This document shows positions 9,757-19,341 of a DNA stretch of 64,000 nucleotides, one piece after another. The position numbers and the translations under genes were made by a program. Origin of the DNA: an uncultured Pedosphaera sp. (GTDB lineage Bacteria > Verrucomicrobiota > Verrucomicrobiia > Limisphaerales > Pedosphaeraceae). Position 1 is the first letter of the stretch. Every line of letters begins with the position of its first letter. The stretch spans positions 1 to 64,000 of the forward strand of contig CAIXFN010000072.1 in the NCBI GenBank assembly GCA_903918755.1, read 5' to 3'. A model generated the notes under the pieces. That model did not search any database. It was not told the origin of the DNA and worked only from the letters and a program-made list of their open reading frames with translations.

Positions 9757-10293
9757 TCACGGGTTTCCCGCGATGACCACTTTGCCAATGATCTGGCTGC
9801 GCAGGGCGGAGCCATGCTCGTGGTATTCCACGTCCATGGAACGGTTGTCCCCCACAAAATAATAATGGTCCGGGCGCACGAATTCATCCGCGGTCTCCCA
9901 ACGGTGGGGCAGCTTGAGGTAAGGCTCATCAATCGGGGAGCCATTGATCCAGACCACGCCCTGGTGAAAAGCGAGCCGTTCGCCGGGCAGGCCTACGACC
10001 CGCTTGAGGAGGACGGCGTGCTCGCCGGTCATGCGGATACCGACAATGTCACCGCGCCGGGGTTCCTTGCCCCCCACGTAGGAGAGTCGGTTGAGCAGAT
10101 TCAGACTGTGGTTGTGGTAGGTGGGCTCCATGCTGATGCCAACTACCCGGACCGGCAGGAGGACAAACTCATAGGTGCCGAAGGTGAGGGTAATCAACAC
10201 GGCGAGGCGGATCATCGTCCATTTGGGCCGACGCCCAATCGAGAAGATGCGCAGCCATTTGATCACCGCGGCCCGGAATGTTTCGCCAGCCAT
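9757..10293 (-). CDS. lepB: Signal peptidase I
   Basis: This encodes 178 residues. One membrane segment (IRLAVLITLTFGTYEFVLLPV) precedes the catalytic Ser motif GISMEPT (Ser54). The catalytic Lys is in AVLLKRVVGLPGE (Lys97), and box E is visible as FVGDNRSMDVEYH. These are the diagnostic residues of the Ser/Lys dyad family S26A. It cleaves signal peptides from exported proteins at the periplasmic face of the inner membrane. It has one transmembrane segment rather than the two of E. coli LepB, as in many other bacteria. Confidence 0.93.
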   Translation of the reverse strand: MAGETFRAAVIKWLRIFSIGRRPKWTMIRLAVLITLTFGTYEFVLLPVRVVGISMEPTYHNHSLNLLNRLSYVGGKEPRRGDIVGIRMTGEHAVLLKRVVGLPGERLAFHQGVVWINGSPIDEPYLKLPHRWETADEFVRPDHYYFVGDNRSMDVEYHEHGSALRSQIIGKVVIAGNP

Positions 10294-10416
10294 AATTTGC
10301 GATTCGCACTACTATCACCGGAGGGCATCCATTGGTCAAACGGATTGCGTAAACTAACATTCCCCGGCACGGACAAGTGTAACGGGATCCGGCCACCGAC
10401 CGCCACGAAATAACGA

Positions 10417-11679
10417 CTACGCGAGATACGGAATGGTCAAAGGGCCCTGGGGCAGCACCGCCACCCGCGCCTCCGGTCCCAGCCGGGCCAATTGTTCTCG
10501 CACCGCGCCGGCGATGTCCGGGCAGGGTTCGAGATGGGCGGTGCGGACGATTTCCTCCGGCAGGGAACTGTGGAGCAATACCCGGGCGCGCCGTTGGATC
10601 AGGGCCTGAATCTGGGCCTGCCATTGTTCGGGCCGGACGAAGCCGGGGGTGGCGAGCAGGGCCAGGATTTCCTCCGGTGAACCGGCGCTGCGCAAGAGCA
10701 AATCCAGGGGGCTGCGAGCAGGTACGCCCTCGCGACATTCACAGGCGAGGATCAAGGTGCCCCCCGGTTGCAGGACCCGGGCGCCGGCGCTCATCCCTTT
10801 GACGCCCTGGTAAAGGTTCTGGTCCAGTGGATAGCCGCTGTTGGTCGTCACGACGATTTCAAACGGCGCCTTGACCCGCTGCATGGCGGACTTGCGGACA
10901 AATTCAAAACCGGTCTGATGGGCAAGCAGGAGATCGCCGGCGAAGACGCCGGTGATCTGCCGTTCCTCGTTCAGGGTCACATTCAGCAGGAAACTCGGGC
11001 CCACGCGGAGGGCGATGTCCCGCATTTCCTCCCAGATGGGATTGCCGGTGGTGACGCCAAAGGTGGATTTCGGGTCGCCGATGTTTTTCTCGCCGTGATT
11101 GCTCATCACGGTTTCCAAGCCGGCCAGGCCGGGCATGATGCCCTTGGGGCCGCCGCTGAAGCCGGCGAAAAAGTGGGGCTCGATGAAGCCGGTGATGATC
11201 CGCACATCCGCCTCCGCCAGGTGGCGGTTGATCAGGGCGGGGGTGCCATCGCGGGTGGTGCCAAACGCAACCATTTCGGCGGGGTTCTCCGGTTCGTGAT
11301 TCAGCACCCGGTAATCCCGAACGACTTCCGGCGTCAGCAATTTTTCGAGTTCCGCCACGGTATTGGGCCGGTGCGTGCCCAGGGAATTCAGGAGGGTGAT
11401 GTTTTCCCGGGGGACATGGGATAAGTGCTGGAGCAGCCAGGGGATGATGCGGTCGTTGGGGGTGGCACGGGTGATGTCCGTGAAGCCGATGCAAACCCGG
11501 TCCCCCGGTTTGATCCATTCCCGGAGGGGGCGGCAGCCGATGGGTTGGACCAGGGCGGCCAGCACGGCGGCGCGCTCGTCATGGAGTCCCGCCGTGTGGG
11601 TCGGGGAGATGACGGTGGTGCGGTCGGCCGGCAGTTCAATGGCCAAATGTCCCTGGCCGTAGGCAAGATTGACTTTCAT
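10417..11679 (-). CDS. larA: LarA-family (DUF2088) nickel-pincer racemase/epimerase homologue
   Basis: The frame is open back to 11811, but the conserved N-terminus MKVNLAYGQG begins at ATG 11679, giving 420 residues. LarA motifs are visible: DITRATP, GTH (His103), EPHFFAGFSGGPKGI (His169, Lys179) and SNHGEK (His195). These four residues are each five positions before His108, His174, Lys184 and His200 of Lactiplantibacillus LarA, which hold the nickel-pincer cofactor, so the active site looks intact. The family racemises or epimerises 2-hydroxyacids, and the substrate varies. The cofactor genes larB, larC and larE are not nearby. Confidence 0.88.
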   Translation of the reverse strand: MKVNLAYGQGHLAIELPADRTTVISPTHTAGLHDERAAVLAALVQPIGCRPLREWIKPGDRVCIGFTDITRATPNDRIIPWLLQHLSHVPRENITLLNSLGTHRPNTVAELEKLLTPEVVRDYRVLNHEPENPAEMVAFGTTRDGTPALINRHLAEADVRIITGFIEPHFFAGFSGGPKGIMPGLAGLETVMSNHGEKNIGDPKSTFGVTTGNPIWEEMRDIALRVGPSFLLNVTLNEERQITGVFAGDLLLAHQTGFEFVRKSAMQRVKAPFEIVVTTNSGYPLDQNLYQGVKGMSAGARVLQPGGTLILACECREGVPARSPLDLLLRSAGSPEEILALLATPGFVRPEQWQAQIQALIQRRARVLLHSSLPEEIVRTAHLEPCPDIAGAVREQLARLGPEARVAVLPQGPLTIPYLA

Positions 11680-11740
11680 AGCAAATCGATATCCGAACGG
11701 CGGCAAATTAACGGCAAACCGGGGACGTTGAAAGGGATTT

Positions 11741-12886
11741 TCAGCCCGCCTCGGTAGCCGCCGGATCGGCCTGGAGCTTTCGTTGGGCGAAGGCGGGAGG
11801 CGTTGGCACATCGTAGCGGCAATCCGTCAGCAGCCCCGCCCTTTGCGACAGGGAACCCCGGCGGGCTCGCAAGTAACCCATCCAGGATTCCCCGGGCAGG
11901 CGCTTGGCCCAGCGGGGGAAGGAAAAGTCCGCGTCCGTGAAGAGTTCATAACCGGCCAGGGCCATACCAGCCCGGCAATGCAGTTCGATCCACCAGATTT
12001 CGTCCGGAGTCAAATCCTGCTGCCAGTGGTCGACGGGGTGGGCATCAATCCCCGCAAAAGCCTCATAAAAAGTGGAATTACCCTGCCAGGGCCGGCCACC
12101 ACGGGTAGGTTGCAGCAAGGAGGAATGGAAGCGGATGCCGGCGAAGGCGCAGATCTGCTCAAGGACCGGTTGGCTGCGCCGCACGAGATCCTCGTAACGG
12201 ACCAGGAGGTAGCGCTGGGGGTCGGTCTGGTGGCGGGCAATTTGTCGGGAGCATTGATTCCATTCCCGCACCAGGCGATGGGCTTTGGTATGGCTGCCGT
12301 ACCGGAGGGTGAGGCGGCGGCGGCGGCTGGCGTAAACCGCGCGGGGATCCCGCACCATCTGGATCAGGCGGGCTTCGGGAAACAGCCGGAACAACTCATC
12401 GGAGCAGGCCACGTTACTGGGGGTTTTCTCCACCCAGCGGACGCAGTCCTGCCAGGGATAACCCATGGTGATGGCGTACGCGCGGATCGTCTCGGAAAGG
12501 AGCAAGGAATCATTCATTCCGGGCTGCCGGGCGAAGTGCTCCGCGCGTTGCACGAATTGGGAGTAATCAAAGTCCAGATAATCCCGGGCGTCGTGTCCAA
12601 GGGCTTCCCGGGGCGGCGCGCATTTTTGCGGCTGGAGCATTTGCATGGCGGGGTGCGCTAACATCCGATGCAACCGCGCAGTAGCATCGCCCCGGGCGCG
12701 GTCTTTACGCCGGTGCTCGAGGAAGTGGGTCTCCTCGGGGAGCACCACCAATTCGGGGTGGCCATCCAGCAGGGCCAGCAGGAGGGTGGTGCCGGATTTG
12801 GGGCTGCCGCCGACAAAGAGACCACGGCGATTGAATTCCGCGGCGGTTGGTTCCGGAGTGTGGGGGGCAAAGGCGGGGGATTTCAT
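11741..12886 (-). CDS. Sulfotransferase family protein
   Basis: ATG 12886 follows a good ribosome site (GGAGGCGGG) and gives 381 residues. The longer open frame back to 13108 lacks such a site. The 5'-phosphosulfate loop is visible as VGGSPKSGTTLLLALL (residues about 25-40) and the 3'-phosphate site as MVRDPRAVYASRRR. This is the PAPS-dependent sulfotransferase signature pair. It transfers sulfate to a hydroxyl or amine acceptor that cannot be identified here. It lies between a LarA homologue and the NtrC-type regulator, with 61 bp and 228 bp gaps, so it is probably transcribed on its own. Confidence 0.88.
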   Translation of the reverse strand: MKSPAFAPHTPEPTAAEFNRRGLFVGGSPKSGTTLLLALLDGHPELVVLPEETHFLEHRRKDRARGDATARLHRMLAHPAMQMLQPQKCAPPREALGHDARDYLDFDYSQFVQRAEHFARQPGMNDSLLLSETIRAYAITMGYPWQDCVRWVEKTPSNVACSDELFRLFPEARLIQMVRDPRAVYASRRRRLTLRYGSHTKAHRLVREWNQCSRQIARHQTDPQRYLLVRYEDLVRRSQPVLEQICAFAGIRFHSSLLQPTRGGRPWQGNSTFYEAFAGIDAHPVDHWQQDLTPDEIWWIELHCRAGMALAGYELFTDADFSFPRWAKRLPGESWMGYLRARRGSLSQRAGLLTDCRYDVPTPPAFAQRKLQADPAATEAG

Positions 12887-13043
12887 ATTCCCGCCTCCCC
12901 GACGCGCTGAAGCCGGTCCAGTTGGAAAAACCGGGCCGGGGGAATGAATCTTGGGTGAATGCGAAGCGCGCAAAGCTCCGCCCGATGCTGACAAACCGAT
13001 CTTTCTAATAACATAAAAATGTAAACTAACGATGCCACCTTTT

Positions 13044-13064
13044 TGCCGGATTGCAATTCCGGCA
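13044..13064. repeat. Inverted repeat upstream of the sulfotransferase gene
   Basis: TGCCGGA and TCCGGCA are perfect 7-bp arms around TTGCAAT, with the centre itself partly palindromic. It lies in the 228-bp gap between the regulator stop and the sulfotransferase start. On the minus strand it is followed by A residues rather than T residues, so it is not an intrinsic terminator for the regulator gene. It could be an operator, but no regulator can be assigned. Confidence 0.3.
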
Positions 13065-13114
13065 GCGGCGGCAAGCAGGACCCGATCTGCTAAGTGTCCA
13101 GCGGGCAAATCCGC

Positions 13115-14560
13115 TTAATCCGCGGAACTCCCGGGGGACTCCGGGGGCTCGGGATGCAAACCCAGTTGCTTGAGCTTTTCGCGCAAAGTGATCCGGGACA
13201 AACCCAGCCAACGAGCCGCCTTGGTTTGGTTGCCCTCCGAAAGTTGGATGGCCTGCGCCAGGATTTCGCGCTCCGCCGCGGCCAGCAGGCGCGTGTGGGC
13301 GTCCAGAATTTCGCCCTGTTGCGCCCGGTGCAGCAATTCCCGGGCGCTGGCGGCGATGGAATCCCCGACGAGGGCGGATTCCGGGTTGCGGGCTGCCAGC
13401 GTTTGGTGCACCGTGCCGACGCTGATCGAAAGTCCCCGGGCGGCGAGGATGAGTCGCCGGGTGACATTTTCCAATTCCCGAACGTTGCCGGGCCAGGGAT
13501 CGGCTTGCAACGCGGCCAGGGACTCCGGGGAAATGGAGGGAATTTCCACGCCAAAGTCCCCGGCGTATTTTTCCAGAAAGTGGCGGACCAAAATGGGAAT
13601 ATCCACGCGCCGCTCCCGCAGGGAGGGGAGGTGGAGGCACACCACATTCAGTCGGTGGAAGAGATCCTCCCGGAAAGTTCCCTCCCGGATCATGGCTTCG
13701 AGATTGCGATGCGTGGCGGCGATCACCCGCACATCCACGGAAATGGCTTCCGAACCACCGACACGTTGAAAAGTTTGTTGCTGCAACACCCGGAGGAGCT
13801 TTACTTGAGTCTGGGGCGGCAGGTCGCCGATTTCATCCAGAAACAAGGTGCCTTTGTTGGCTTGTTCAAAACGACCGATGCGCCGTTGTTCCGCCCCGGT
13901 GAAGGCACCGCGTTCGTGGCCGAACAGTTCGCTTTCCAACAGGTTCTCCGGGATGGCGGCGCAGTTGATGGCAATAAAAGGGGCCTTCGCCCGCTGGCTG
14001 TGCTGATAGATGGCCCGCGCGATGAGTTCCTTGCCGGTGCCCGTTTCCCCGCGCACCAGCACCGTGACTGGTTTGCCCGCCACTCGGCCAATTTCCTTGC
14101 AAACTTCCTGCATGGCGGAACTATTGCCGACGAGAGCGGAACGGCTTTCCTCGCTGGTATGGGGCAGTTTGACCGGTTCGCGCATCAGGCGGCCGGCATT
14201 CACCGCGTTGTGCAGCACGGTAAGCAGGCTGTTCATTTCAAACGGCTTTTGCAGATAGTCGTACGCGCCGAGTTTGGTGGCCTCGATGGCGGTTTCGATC
14301 GTGCCATGGGCGGTCATGAGCACGACGGGTAGTCGTGGTTGGGCGGCCTGCAATTGGCGCACCAATTCCAAGCCCCCGAGTCCTGGCAGGCGCAGATCCG
14401 TTAATACGGCAGCAAAGGCTTCCTCACGGGTGCGCTGGAGCCCGTCATCCCCGCGGTTGCACAGGATGACCCGGAAACCGTTTTCCTGAAGGACCTCCGC
14501 CAGGTTGGTAGCCAGGCTGACATCATCCTCGATGAGAAGCACTTGGGGTGCGATGGGCAT
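13115..14560 (-). CDS. Sigma-54-dependent response regulator (NtrC family)
   Basis: This encodes 481 residues in the order receiver, AAA+ domain, Fis-type HTH. The phospho-acceptor is Asp55 (VLTDLRLPG). The AAA+ part has Walker A GETGTGKE (residues 171-178), the sigma-54 contact loop GAFTGA (218-223) and Walker B LFLDEIGD. The C-terminal helix-turn-helix is [20 protein letters not shown]. All parts needed to activate sigma-54 RNA polymerase are present. The cognate sensor kinase is directly upstream with a 5-bp gap. A sigma-54-like promoter lies about 270 bp beyond the kinase start, on the opposite strand. Confidence 0.95.
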   Translation of the reverse strand: MPIAPQVLLIEDDVSLATNLAEVLQENGFRVILCNRGDDGLQRTREEAFAAVLTDLRLPGLGGLELVRQLQAAQPRLPVVLMTAHGTIETAIEATKLGAYDYLQKPFEMNSLLTVLHNAVNAGRLMREPVKLPHTSEESRSALVGNSSAMQEVCKEIGRVAGKPVTVLVRGETGTGKELIARAIYQHSQRAKAPFIAINCAAIPENLLESELFGHERGAFTGAEQRRIGRFEQANKGTLFLDEIGDLPPQTQVKLLRVLQQQTFQRVGGSEAISVDVRVIAATHRNLEAMIREGTFREDLFHRLNVVCLHLPSLRERRVDIPILVRHFLEKYAGDFGVEIPSISPESLAALQADPWPGNVRELENVTRRLILAARGLSISVGTVHQTLAARNPESALVGDSIAASARELLHRAQQGEILDAHTRLLAAAEREILAQAIQLSEGNQTKAARWLGLSRITLREKLKQLGLHPEPPESPGSSAD

Positions 14561-14565
14561 GGCAA

Positions 14566-15942
14566 TCAGGCAGGCGACGGCAACAGGATGCTGAAGGTGG
14601 TTCCCTGTCCCAGCCGGGTCTGGTATTCAATGGTCCCGCCATGCTTTTCCACGATGCGGGCGGTCATGGCCAGGCCGAGTCCGGTGCCCGTATCTTTGGT
14701 GCTGAAGAACGGGTCAAAAAGCCGCTTCTCCGCCTCCGGCGTGATGCCCCGGCCGGTATCCATTACTTCCAGGAAGATGGTGCTGGTGCTGGATCCGCCG
14801 GCCGCGACGCGGGCGGTGCGGGCGCGGAGGGTGACGGTACCCGGCCCATCGATGGCTTCAGCGGCATTGCGCACCAAGTTTACCAGCGCCTGCTTCAAAT
14901 GCCCGCCGTCCCCCTGCAAACGCAAAGTCGGATCACCTTCGACGACCAGTTGTAAACCCCGGCTCTCCAGACCCGGAGCCAGCAGGCCGGCCACCTCCTG
15001 GAGCAGGGGGCCAGCATGCAGGGTGGTCAATTGCGGCTCCGAAGGCCGGGCAAAGCTCAAGACATCCTGGACGATGCGCTCGAGGCGGGAAATTTCGGCG
15101 CCGATGATGTCTGTGTCCCGCCGGGCGGCAGGAACGGTTAGCAAATGTTTTTCCAAAGTATACAGGCGGGCTTTGAGGGAGGTCAGGGGATTACGAATTT
15201 CGTGGGCAATCCCCGCGGCCAGGGTGCCCAACGTGGCGAGCTTTTCCTGTCTTTCCAACTGATGTTGACTTTGCGCCAGCTTTTGGCGCAACGGCGAGAT
15301 CAAATCGTGATAAATCACCCAACCCATCGCGGCGACGAGGGCGAGCAGAAACACAATGCTGGCAATGAGGATAAGCCGGACGCTGTCGAGGGAAGCCGTG
15401 GTGGTCGCAATAAAACCCGCCTCGGCCTGGCGGTGGGCCGTGGCGAGGCGCTTGACCAAATCACGCATGTGCTGGGCCTCCCGGTCGAAGGGGTCCAATT
15501 GGGAAAGTTCGGCGGCGGTGATCAAGGCCGGGCGACCGTTGTTGTGCACGGCGCGGGCGGAACTCATGTAGTCATCGTAAGCACGATTCAATTCCGCAAA
15601 AATCCGGCGCTCGGCCTCCGTGGTAAGGAACGAGCGGGAGTTGATGAGGCTGGGATCATGGTCGTCAATCCAACGGTCGAGGTCGCCGCTGGCCTGTTCG
15701 AACTGCGCCCAGGACTGGGAATCCCGGACCAGGGTATAGTTGAGCATCGAATTATTGAGGCCCAACAAACCGCGGTGCACCTCACTGGCCAATTGGAAAC
15801 TTTCGAGCTGGGAACTTGTCAACTTGGATTCCAGAAGCTGCACCCGGCGCCAGGCCACGGAGAGACCGTAGATGGTCCCACCCGCCACCAGCACAAGGGC
15901 GGCGATCAAGGACCAAAGACGGGCCGTGAGAGGTGATTTCAT
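14566..15942 (-). CDS. Sensor histidine kinase partner of the NtrC-type regulator
   Basis: ATG 15942 gives 458 residues; the frame is open to 16092, but the extension is basic and uninformative. It has a membrane helix at about 10-30, a periplasmic helical sensor of about 155 residues (four-helix-bundle style), and a second membrane helix at about 187-210. HisKA follows with His247 in GIAHEIRNPLTSL, then HATPase_c with N-box LVNLVRNAAEA, DTGRGI and GTGLGLAM. This is the AtoS/NtrB-like type that pairs with sigma-54 activators, and the adjacent NtrC gene fits. The stimulus is unknown. Confidence 0.93.
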   Translation of the reverse strand: MKSPLTARLWSLIAALVLVAGGTIYGLSVAWRRVQLLESKLTSSQLESFQLASEVHRGLLGLNNSMLNYTLVRDSQSWAQFEQASGDLDRWIDDHDPSLINSRSFLTTEAERRIFAELNRAYDDYMSSARAVHNNGRPALITAAELSQLDPFDREAQHMRDLVKRLATAHRQAEAGFIATTTASLDSVRLILIASIVFLLALVAAMGWVIYHDLISPLRQKLAQSQHQLERQEKLATLGTLAAGIAHEIRNPLTSLKARLYTLEKHLLTVPAARRDTDIIGAEISRLERIVQDVLSFARPSEPQLTTLHAGPLLQEVAGLLAPGLESRGLQLVVEGDPTLRLQGDGGHLKQALVNLVRNAAEAIDGPGTVTLRARTARVAAGGSSTSTIFLEVMDTGRGITPEAEKRLFDPFFSTKDTGTGLGLAMTARIVEKHGGTIEYQTRLGQGTTFSILLPSPA

Positions 15943-16494
15943 CAGTTGGGTCGCCGGGAATCGCGGTTTTCCCGCGCGGCGGTTGCGGGTGCCAGTAGTG
16001 GTCAACTTAGCAGGCTTGGTGCCAGTCGCCGCAGTTGACGGAATTGGGCCGGGGGCCAATGAATTGGCCCGCCCCCAACGGGCACGAAGCAAAGCGGGCG
16101 CGGAGTTGGTAAATCCCTTACCACCGAGGTGGCAAGATAGTTGTCTTTGGGAGAAGTCCCAAGGCCGGTCAAATCCCGGTAATCGGCCTTTATAACCCTT
16201 CCGGACCTGCTGGCATGCAGGTTGCTAATGGACCTTGGGTGCGGCTGACTGCGCGCCTCACGAACGGCAAATATGCCACTCCAAATCCCAGCGTTGAGCC
16301 CCAAAATCTCCGGCGAGGAGGGCCTGGCAAGATCAGGAGGCGGCCGGCGAAACATTTTGCAGGCGGTGCGCAGACGAAATCCCCTGACCCGGCCAACCCC
16401 CACCGCTGCGCGTCCGCCTGCAATCCTGGGGGCCGCGACGGAGGCAGTGCCCCGGTTCGCTTGGAAGTCGCGGATCCCTGGACCGCTATAACCC
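15943..16494. other. 552-bp divergent intergenic region
   Basis: This gap separates the minus-strand kinase gene from the plus-strand receiver gene. It holds a good sigma-54-like promoter at 16211-16226 and a weaker similar match at 16130-16145 that ends in GT instead of GC at -12. Short open frames here show no domain and overlap each other, so I do not call a gene. The long leader between the promoter and the next start (about 260 bp) has no recognised riboswitch. Confidence 0.5.
16211..16226 (+). promoter_or_regulatory. Sigma-54-like (-24/-12) promoter
   Basis: The sequence TGGCATGCAGGTTGCT matches the consensus TGGCACG-N4-TTGCW with one substitution. GG and GC are separated by exactly 10 bp, as sigma-54 requires. 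Transcription would begin near 16237 and run toward the receiver-domain gene at 16495. An NtrC-type activator is encoded immediately next door, which makes local control plausible. No enhancer site has been identified. Confidence 0.5.
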
Positions 16495-17010
16495 ATGAAA
16501 ACGAGTAATCATCCCTCCTCGCCCGCGCAAAAAATGCGCGCGGGCGCCGCGGTGTTGTTGGTGGATGATGATGCCACGGTGCGGGATTCATTGCGGGAAC
16601 TGCTCGAATCCGAAGGTTTTCAGGTCATCACCGCGAGTGAAGGGGAGCAGGCCGTGAAACTGGCGGGAAAGGCAGTCATTGATTTGGTGTTGCTCGACCT
16701 GAATTTACTGGTGCAGGACGGTTGGGATGTTTTCGAAGCGTTGGGTAACGCCCTGCCACTCGTGCCCATTTTGATCATCACCGCCCGGCCAAACCAATTG
16801 TTTACTGCGCTGGCGGCCGGTGCGGGAGCGTTGCTGGAGAAGCCCGTGGATATTCCCGTCTTGCTGGCCACCATGGCGGAATTGCTCGCGGAAAACAGTG
16901 ACCAAAAGCGCGCGCGATTGGCCGGCCGGGTGACTCCCTTCCGCTATCAAGGGGGGCGGCCGGCGAAGGCGCGCAGGCGGAGTCCGGCAAATCGTGGAGG
17001 CAGTCAATGA
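16495..17010 (+). CDS. Single-domain response regulator (receiver only)
   Basis: This encodes 171 residues. A receiver domain occupies about residues 17-140, with acidic cluster DDD24-26, phospho-acceptor Asp68 in LVLLDLNLL, a Thr/Ser switch in IITARP and the conserved Lys in LLEKPVD. The loop after Asp68 reads NLLVQDGWDV rather than the usual MPGMDG. The last 30 residues are basic and Pro/Arg-rich with no output domain, so it would act through protein contacts or phosphotransfer. A sigma-54-like promoter lies upstream, next to the NtrC-type pair. Confidence 0.85.
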   Translation: MKTSNHPSSPAQKMRAGAAVLLVDDDATVRDSLRELLESEGFQVITASEGEQAVKLAGKAVIDLVLLDLNLLVQDGWDVFEALGNALPLVPILIITARPNQLFTALAAGAGALLEKPVDIPVLLATMAELLAENSDQKRARLAGRVTPFRYQGGRPAKARRRSPANRGGSQ

Positions 17011-17444
17011 TGGCGTTTTTGAGAGGGGGCATTTCTGGGGCCGCCCCGGGTGGATCCAGCTTGGGGATGGGAGACGGATTGTTGCTCACGGGGATCACCG
17101 CCCGAATGGTGGGTAAACTGTATCGCTACTCCGCCGTTATGGGATTGCTCTGGCTGCCGTACGCCGGGGAAGCCATGCCCCTTTTTGGGGTGGGGTGGCA
17201 GTTGGTGTGCGCGATGGCGGGGGATCGCCTTTTCCGAAGCGGCCGGCTGGCCGGCCCGGCGAGGCGGCCCAAGGCGGCGCGCCACCGCAACCGCGACTGC
17301 CGCTTCACGCCGCTACTCAGCCCTAGCCCGCTCCAGGTGGAGGAATTTCCCTTCCGGCAGATTTGGAGATCGCCCAAGCCCCGGGCAAAATTTGTTCGCC
17401 GGCAACTGATGCGCATGAATCACCAGCCGTTCAAACCCCGATAA
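17007..17444 (+). CDS. Possible small protein of unknown function
   Basis: The frame encodes 145 residues and starts with an ATG that overlaps the stop of the receiver gene by 4 bp, which is the only argument for translation. It has one possible hydrophobic stretch (YSAVMGLLWLPYAGEAMPLF) and then becomes Arg/Pro-rich with no recognisable family. It may be a spurious open frame in GC-rich DNA. Confidence 0.3.
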   Translation: MMAFLRGGISGAAPGGSSLGMGDGLLLTGITARMVGKLYRYSAVMGLLWLPYAGEAMPLFGVGWQLVCAMAGDRLFRSGRLAGPARRPKAARHRNRDCRFTPLLSPSPLQVEEFPFRQIWRSPKPRAKFVRRQLMRMNHQPFKPR

Positions 17445-17459
17445 GAGAAAGTCCGAGCA

Positions 17460-19274
17460 ATGATGAACCCGACCAATAATCCAGGACCCATCACCCGCAA
17501 GTTTCGACTCCGGAGCACCGCCGCACTTTTGGCGGCCGTCTGGCTGGCGGCAATCCCCGCGCCCGCGCTGACGATTTTGAGCGCGCCGGTCTTTTTTCCC
17601 TCCTCCGTGGCACCCCTCGCCGGCACCTTGCACCTGACCACGGATGTGCCGGTGCGTGTGAGCGTGGTGGTGGAGGACGGCCACGGCGGTTGGAGTCGGG
17701 ATTTTCTGGATTACAGCAATGCCCCGACGGTGCTGCTGGCCGGTTTCAAACCGTCCCGGAACAACCAGATCAGCGTCATCCTGCACGATCGCTGGCAAAA
17801 CACCGTCACCAACTCCGCGCCCTTGATTTTCAACAGTCCGGCGCTGCCCGCGGATTTTCCCGGAATCGTGTTGTTGACGAACCGTCCTGAATTGATGGAA
17901 CCGGGTTACACCCTTTTCCGCATCGTGAACAACAACTCGGGCCGGGCTTACCTCACCATCGTGGACCAGGCAGCAGAGGTGGTTTGGTATAGCGGCAACA
18001 TCCCCGCAACCCTCGAGGTAAAGCAACTGGCCGATGGGAATCTTTTCCTGCCGGAAACCACCAGTTTTTTGGAAGCCAACCTCCTGGGGCAGACGGTGCA
18101 AAGTTGGAGTGTGCCCTCCGATTTAGGCGTCAATTACCATGACGGCACGGTTACCGATCACGGCACGATCCTCTACATTAATGATACCAGCCGGGTGGTG
18201 CCGAATTTTCCGAGCAGTAACACCAATCCCGATGCGCCGTTGGAGACCACTTCCCTGCTCATCAACCGGATCGTGGAGTTGTCACAGACCGATTCCACAA
18301 TTATTAACAACTGGACGCTTATGGACATGGTGCAGCCGACCCGCATCGATTATTTGACCTTTTCCATCTACAATCCCCTGTTGGGTTGGGATTGTGAGCA
18401 TGCGAATGCCGTCATCGCGGATCCGCGGGATGATTCCGTAATTGTGTCGATGCGCCATCAGGATGCGGTCATCAAGTTCTCCTGGAGCACGGGAAAATTG
18501 AAATGGATCCTGGGACCACATGAAAATTGGTCGGCGGAATTCCAACCTTATCTGCTGACGCCGGTTGGGACTCCGTTTGAGTGGAGTTATGCCCAGCATG
18601 CGCCGATGATCACCCCGCAAGGCACGCTGCTGATTTACGACGATGGCAATTTCCGGGCGAGTCCCTTTCTATCCGGCCTGCCGGATGCGGCCAATTACAG
18701 CCGCGCGGTGGAATACCGCATCAATGAGGAAACGATGGAGGTGTCCCAAGTTTGGGATTATGGCCGGACTAACGCGCCCCAGATTTACACCGACCGGGTG
18801 GGAAACGCCGACTGGCTGCCGCAAACCGGCAATGTTTTGGTTACTTTCGGCAACGTGAATTTTGTGAACGGCGTAGTCCCCGACAAGGTGGCGCCGGCGG
18901 CTACGATGGCGCGGATTCAGGAAGTCACGCACACGGCCACCCCCCAGGTGGTGTTTGATTTGGCGGTTTTCAACTTCGCCAATTCGGATCCCACCTACCT
19001 GGGCACCTTCACGTATCGCAGCCACCGGATTGCCGATTTATATGCGCACCAGCCCAAGCCCGTTTCCGATCTGCAGCTGCGCTACAGCCACGGCACCGCC
19101 ATCCTGCTTTTCTCGGGTGATTCCGCGCGAACTTATACGGTGGAGAGTTCCCGTGACCTGGCGGAGTGGGGGGCGCTCGGTACCGCCATTTACAATGGAG
19201 AAGGCAACTTTTCCTTCACCCAAAATGAAGGTGGCCCGGAGTCGTTTGCCTATTACCGGGTGGTGACCAATTGA
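17460..19274 (+). CDS. Secreted arylsulfotransferase (ASST) family protein
   Basis: This encodes 604 residues (ATG 17460; ATG 17463 is equally possible). A signal peptide is visible (STAALLAAVWLAAIPAPAL). The central part matches the ASST beta-propeller family, with motifs NYHDGTVTDHGTILYI, WDCEHANAV, VSMRHQDAVIKF, LGPHENW and YAQHAPMITP. Bacterial ASST transfers sulfate between phenolic compounds using histidines in such motifs and needs no PAPS. The C-terminal 80 residues (YRVVTN end, SSRDLAEWGALGT) look like a small beta module often found at the end of verrucomicrobial secreted proteins. The donor and acceptor are unknown. Confidence 0.8.
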   Translation: MMNPTNNPGPITRKFRLRSTAALLAAVWLAAIPAPALTILSAPVFFPSSVAPLAGTLHLTTDVPVRVSVVVEDGHGGWSRDFLDYSNAPTVLLAGFKPSRNNQISVILHDRWQNTVTNSAPLIFNSPALPADFPGIVLLTNRPELMEPGYTLFRIVNNNSGRAYLTIVDQAAEVVWYSGNIPATLEVKQLADGNLFLPETTSFLEANLLGQTVQSWSVPSDLGVNYHDGTVTDHGTILYINDTSRVVPNFPSSNTNPDAPLETTSLLINRIVELSQTDSTIINNWTLMDMVQPTRIDYLTFSIYNPLLGWDCEHANAVIADPRDDSVIVSMRHQDAVIKFSWSTGKLKWILGPHENWSAEFQPYLLTPVGTPFEWSYAQHAPMITPQGTLLIYDDGNFRASPFLSGLPDAANYSRAVEYRINEETMEVSQVWDYGRTNAPQIYTDRVGNADWLPQTGNVLVTFGNVNFVNGVVPDKVAPAATMARIQEVTHTATPQVVFDLAVFNFANSDPTYLGTFTYRSHRIADLYAHQPKPVSDLQLRYSHGTAILLFSGDSARTYTVESSRDLAEWGALGTAIYNGEGNFSFTQNEGGPESFAYYRVVTN

Positions 19275-19341
19275 GGGGCGTGGAACTGTAAGGAAATTGG
19301 CCATCAGCTGCCAAACGGGAAGCCGGGCCGATCCACGCGGC

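Noticed and set aside
16215-16508. 97-codon plus-strand frame in the divergent region upstream of the receiver gene
   Set aside because: It begins inside the sigma-54-like promoter, runs into the start of the receiver gene in another frame, and has no recognisable features.
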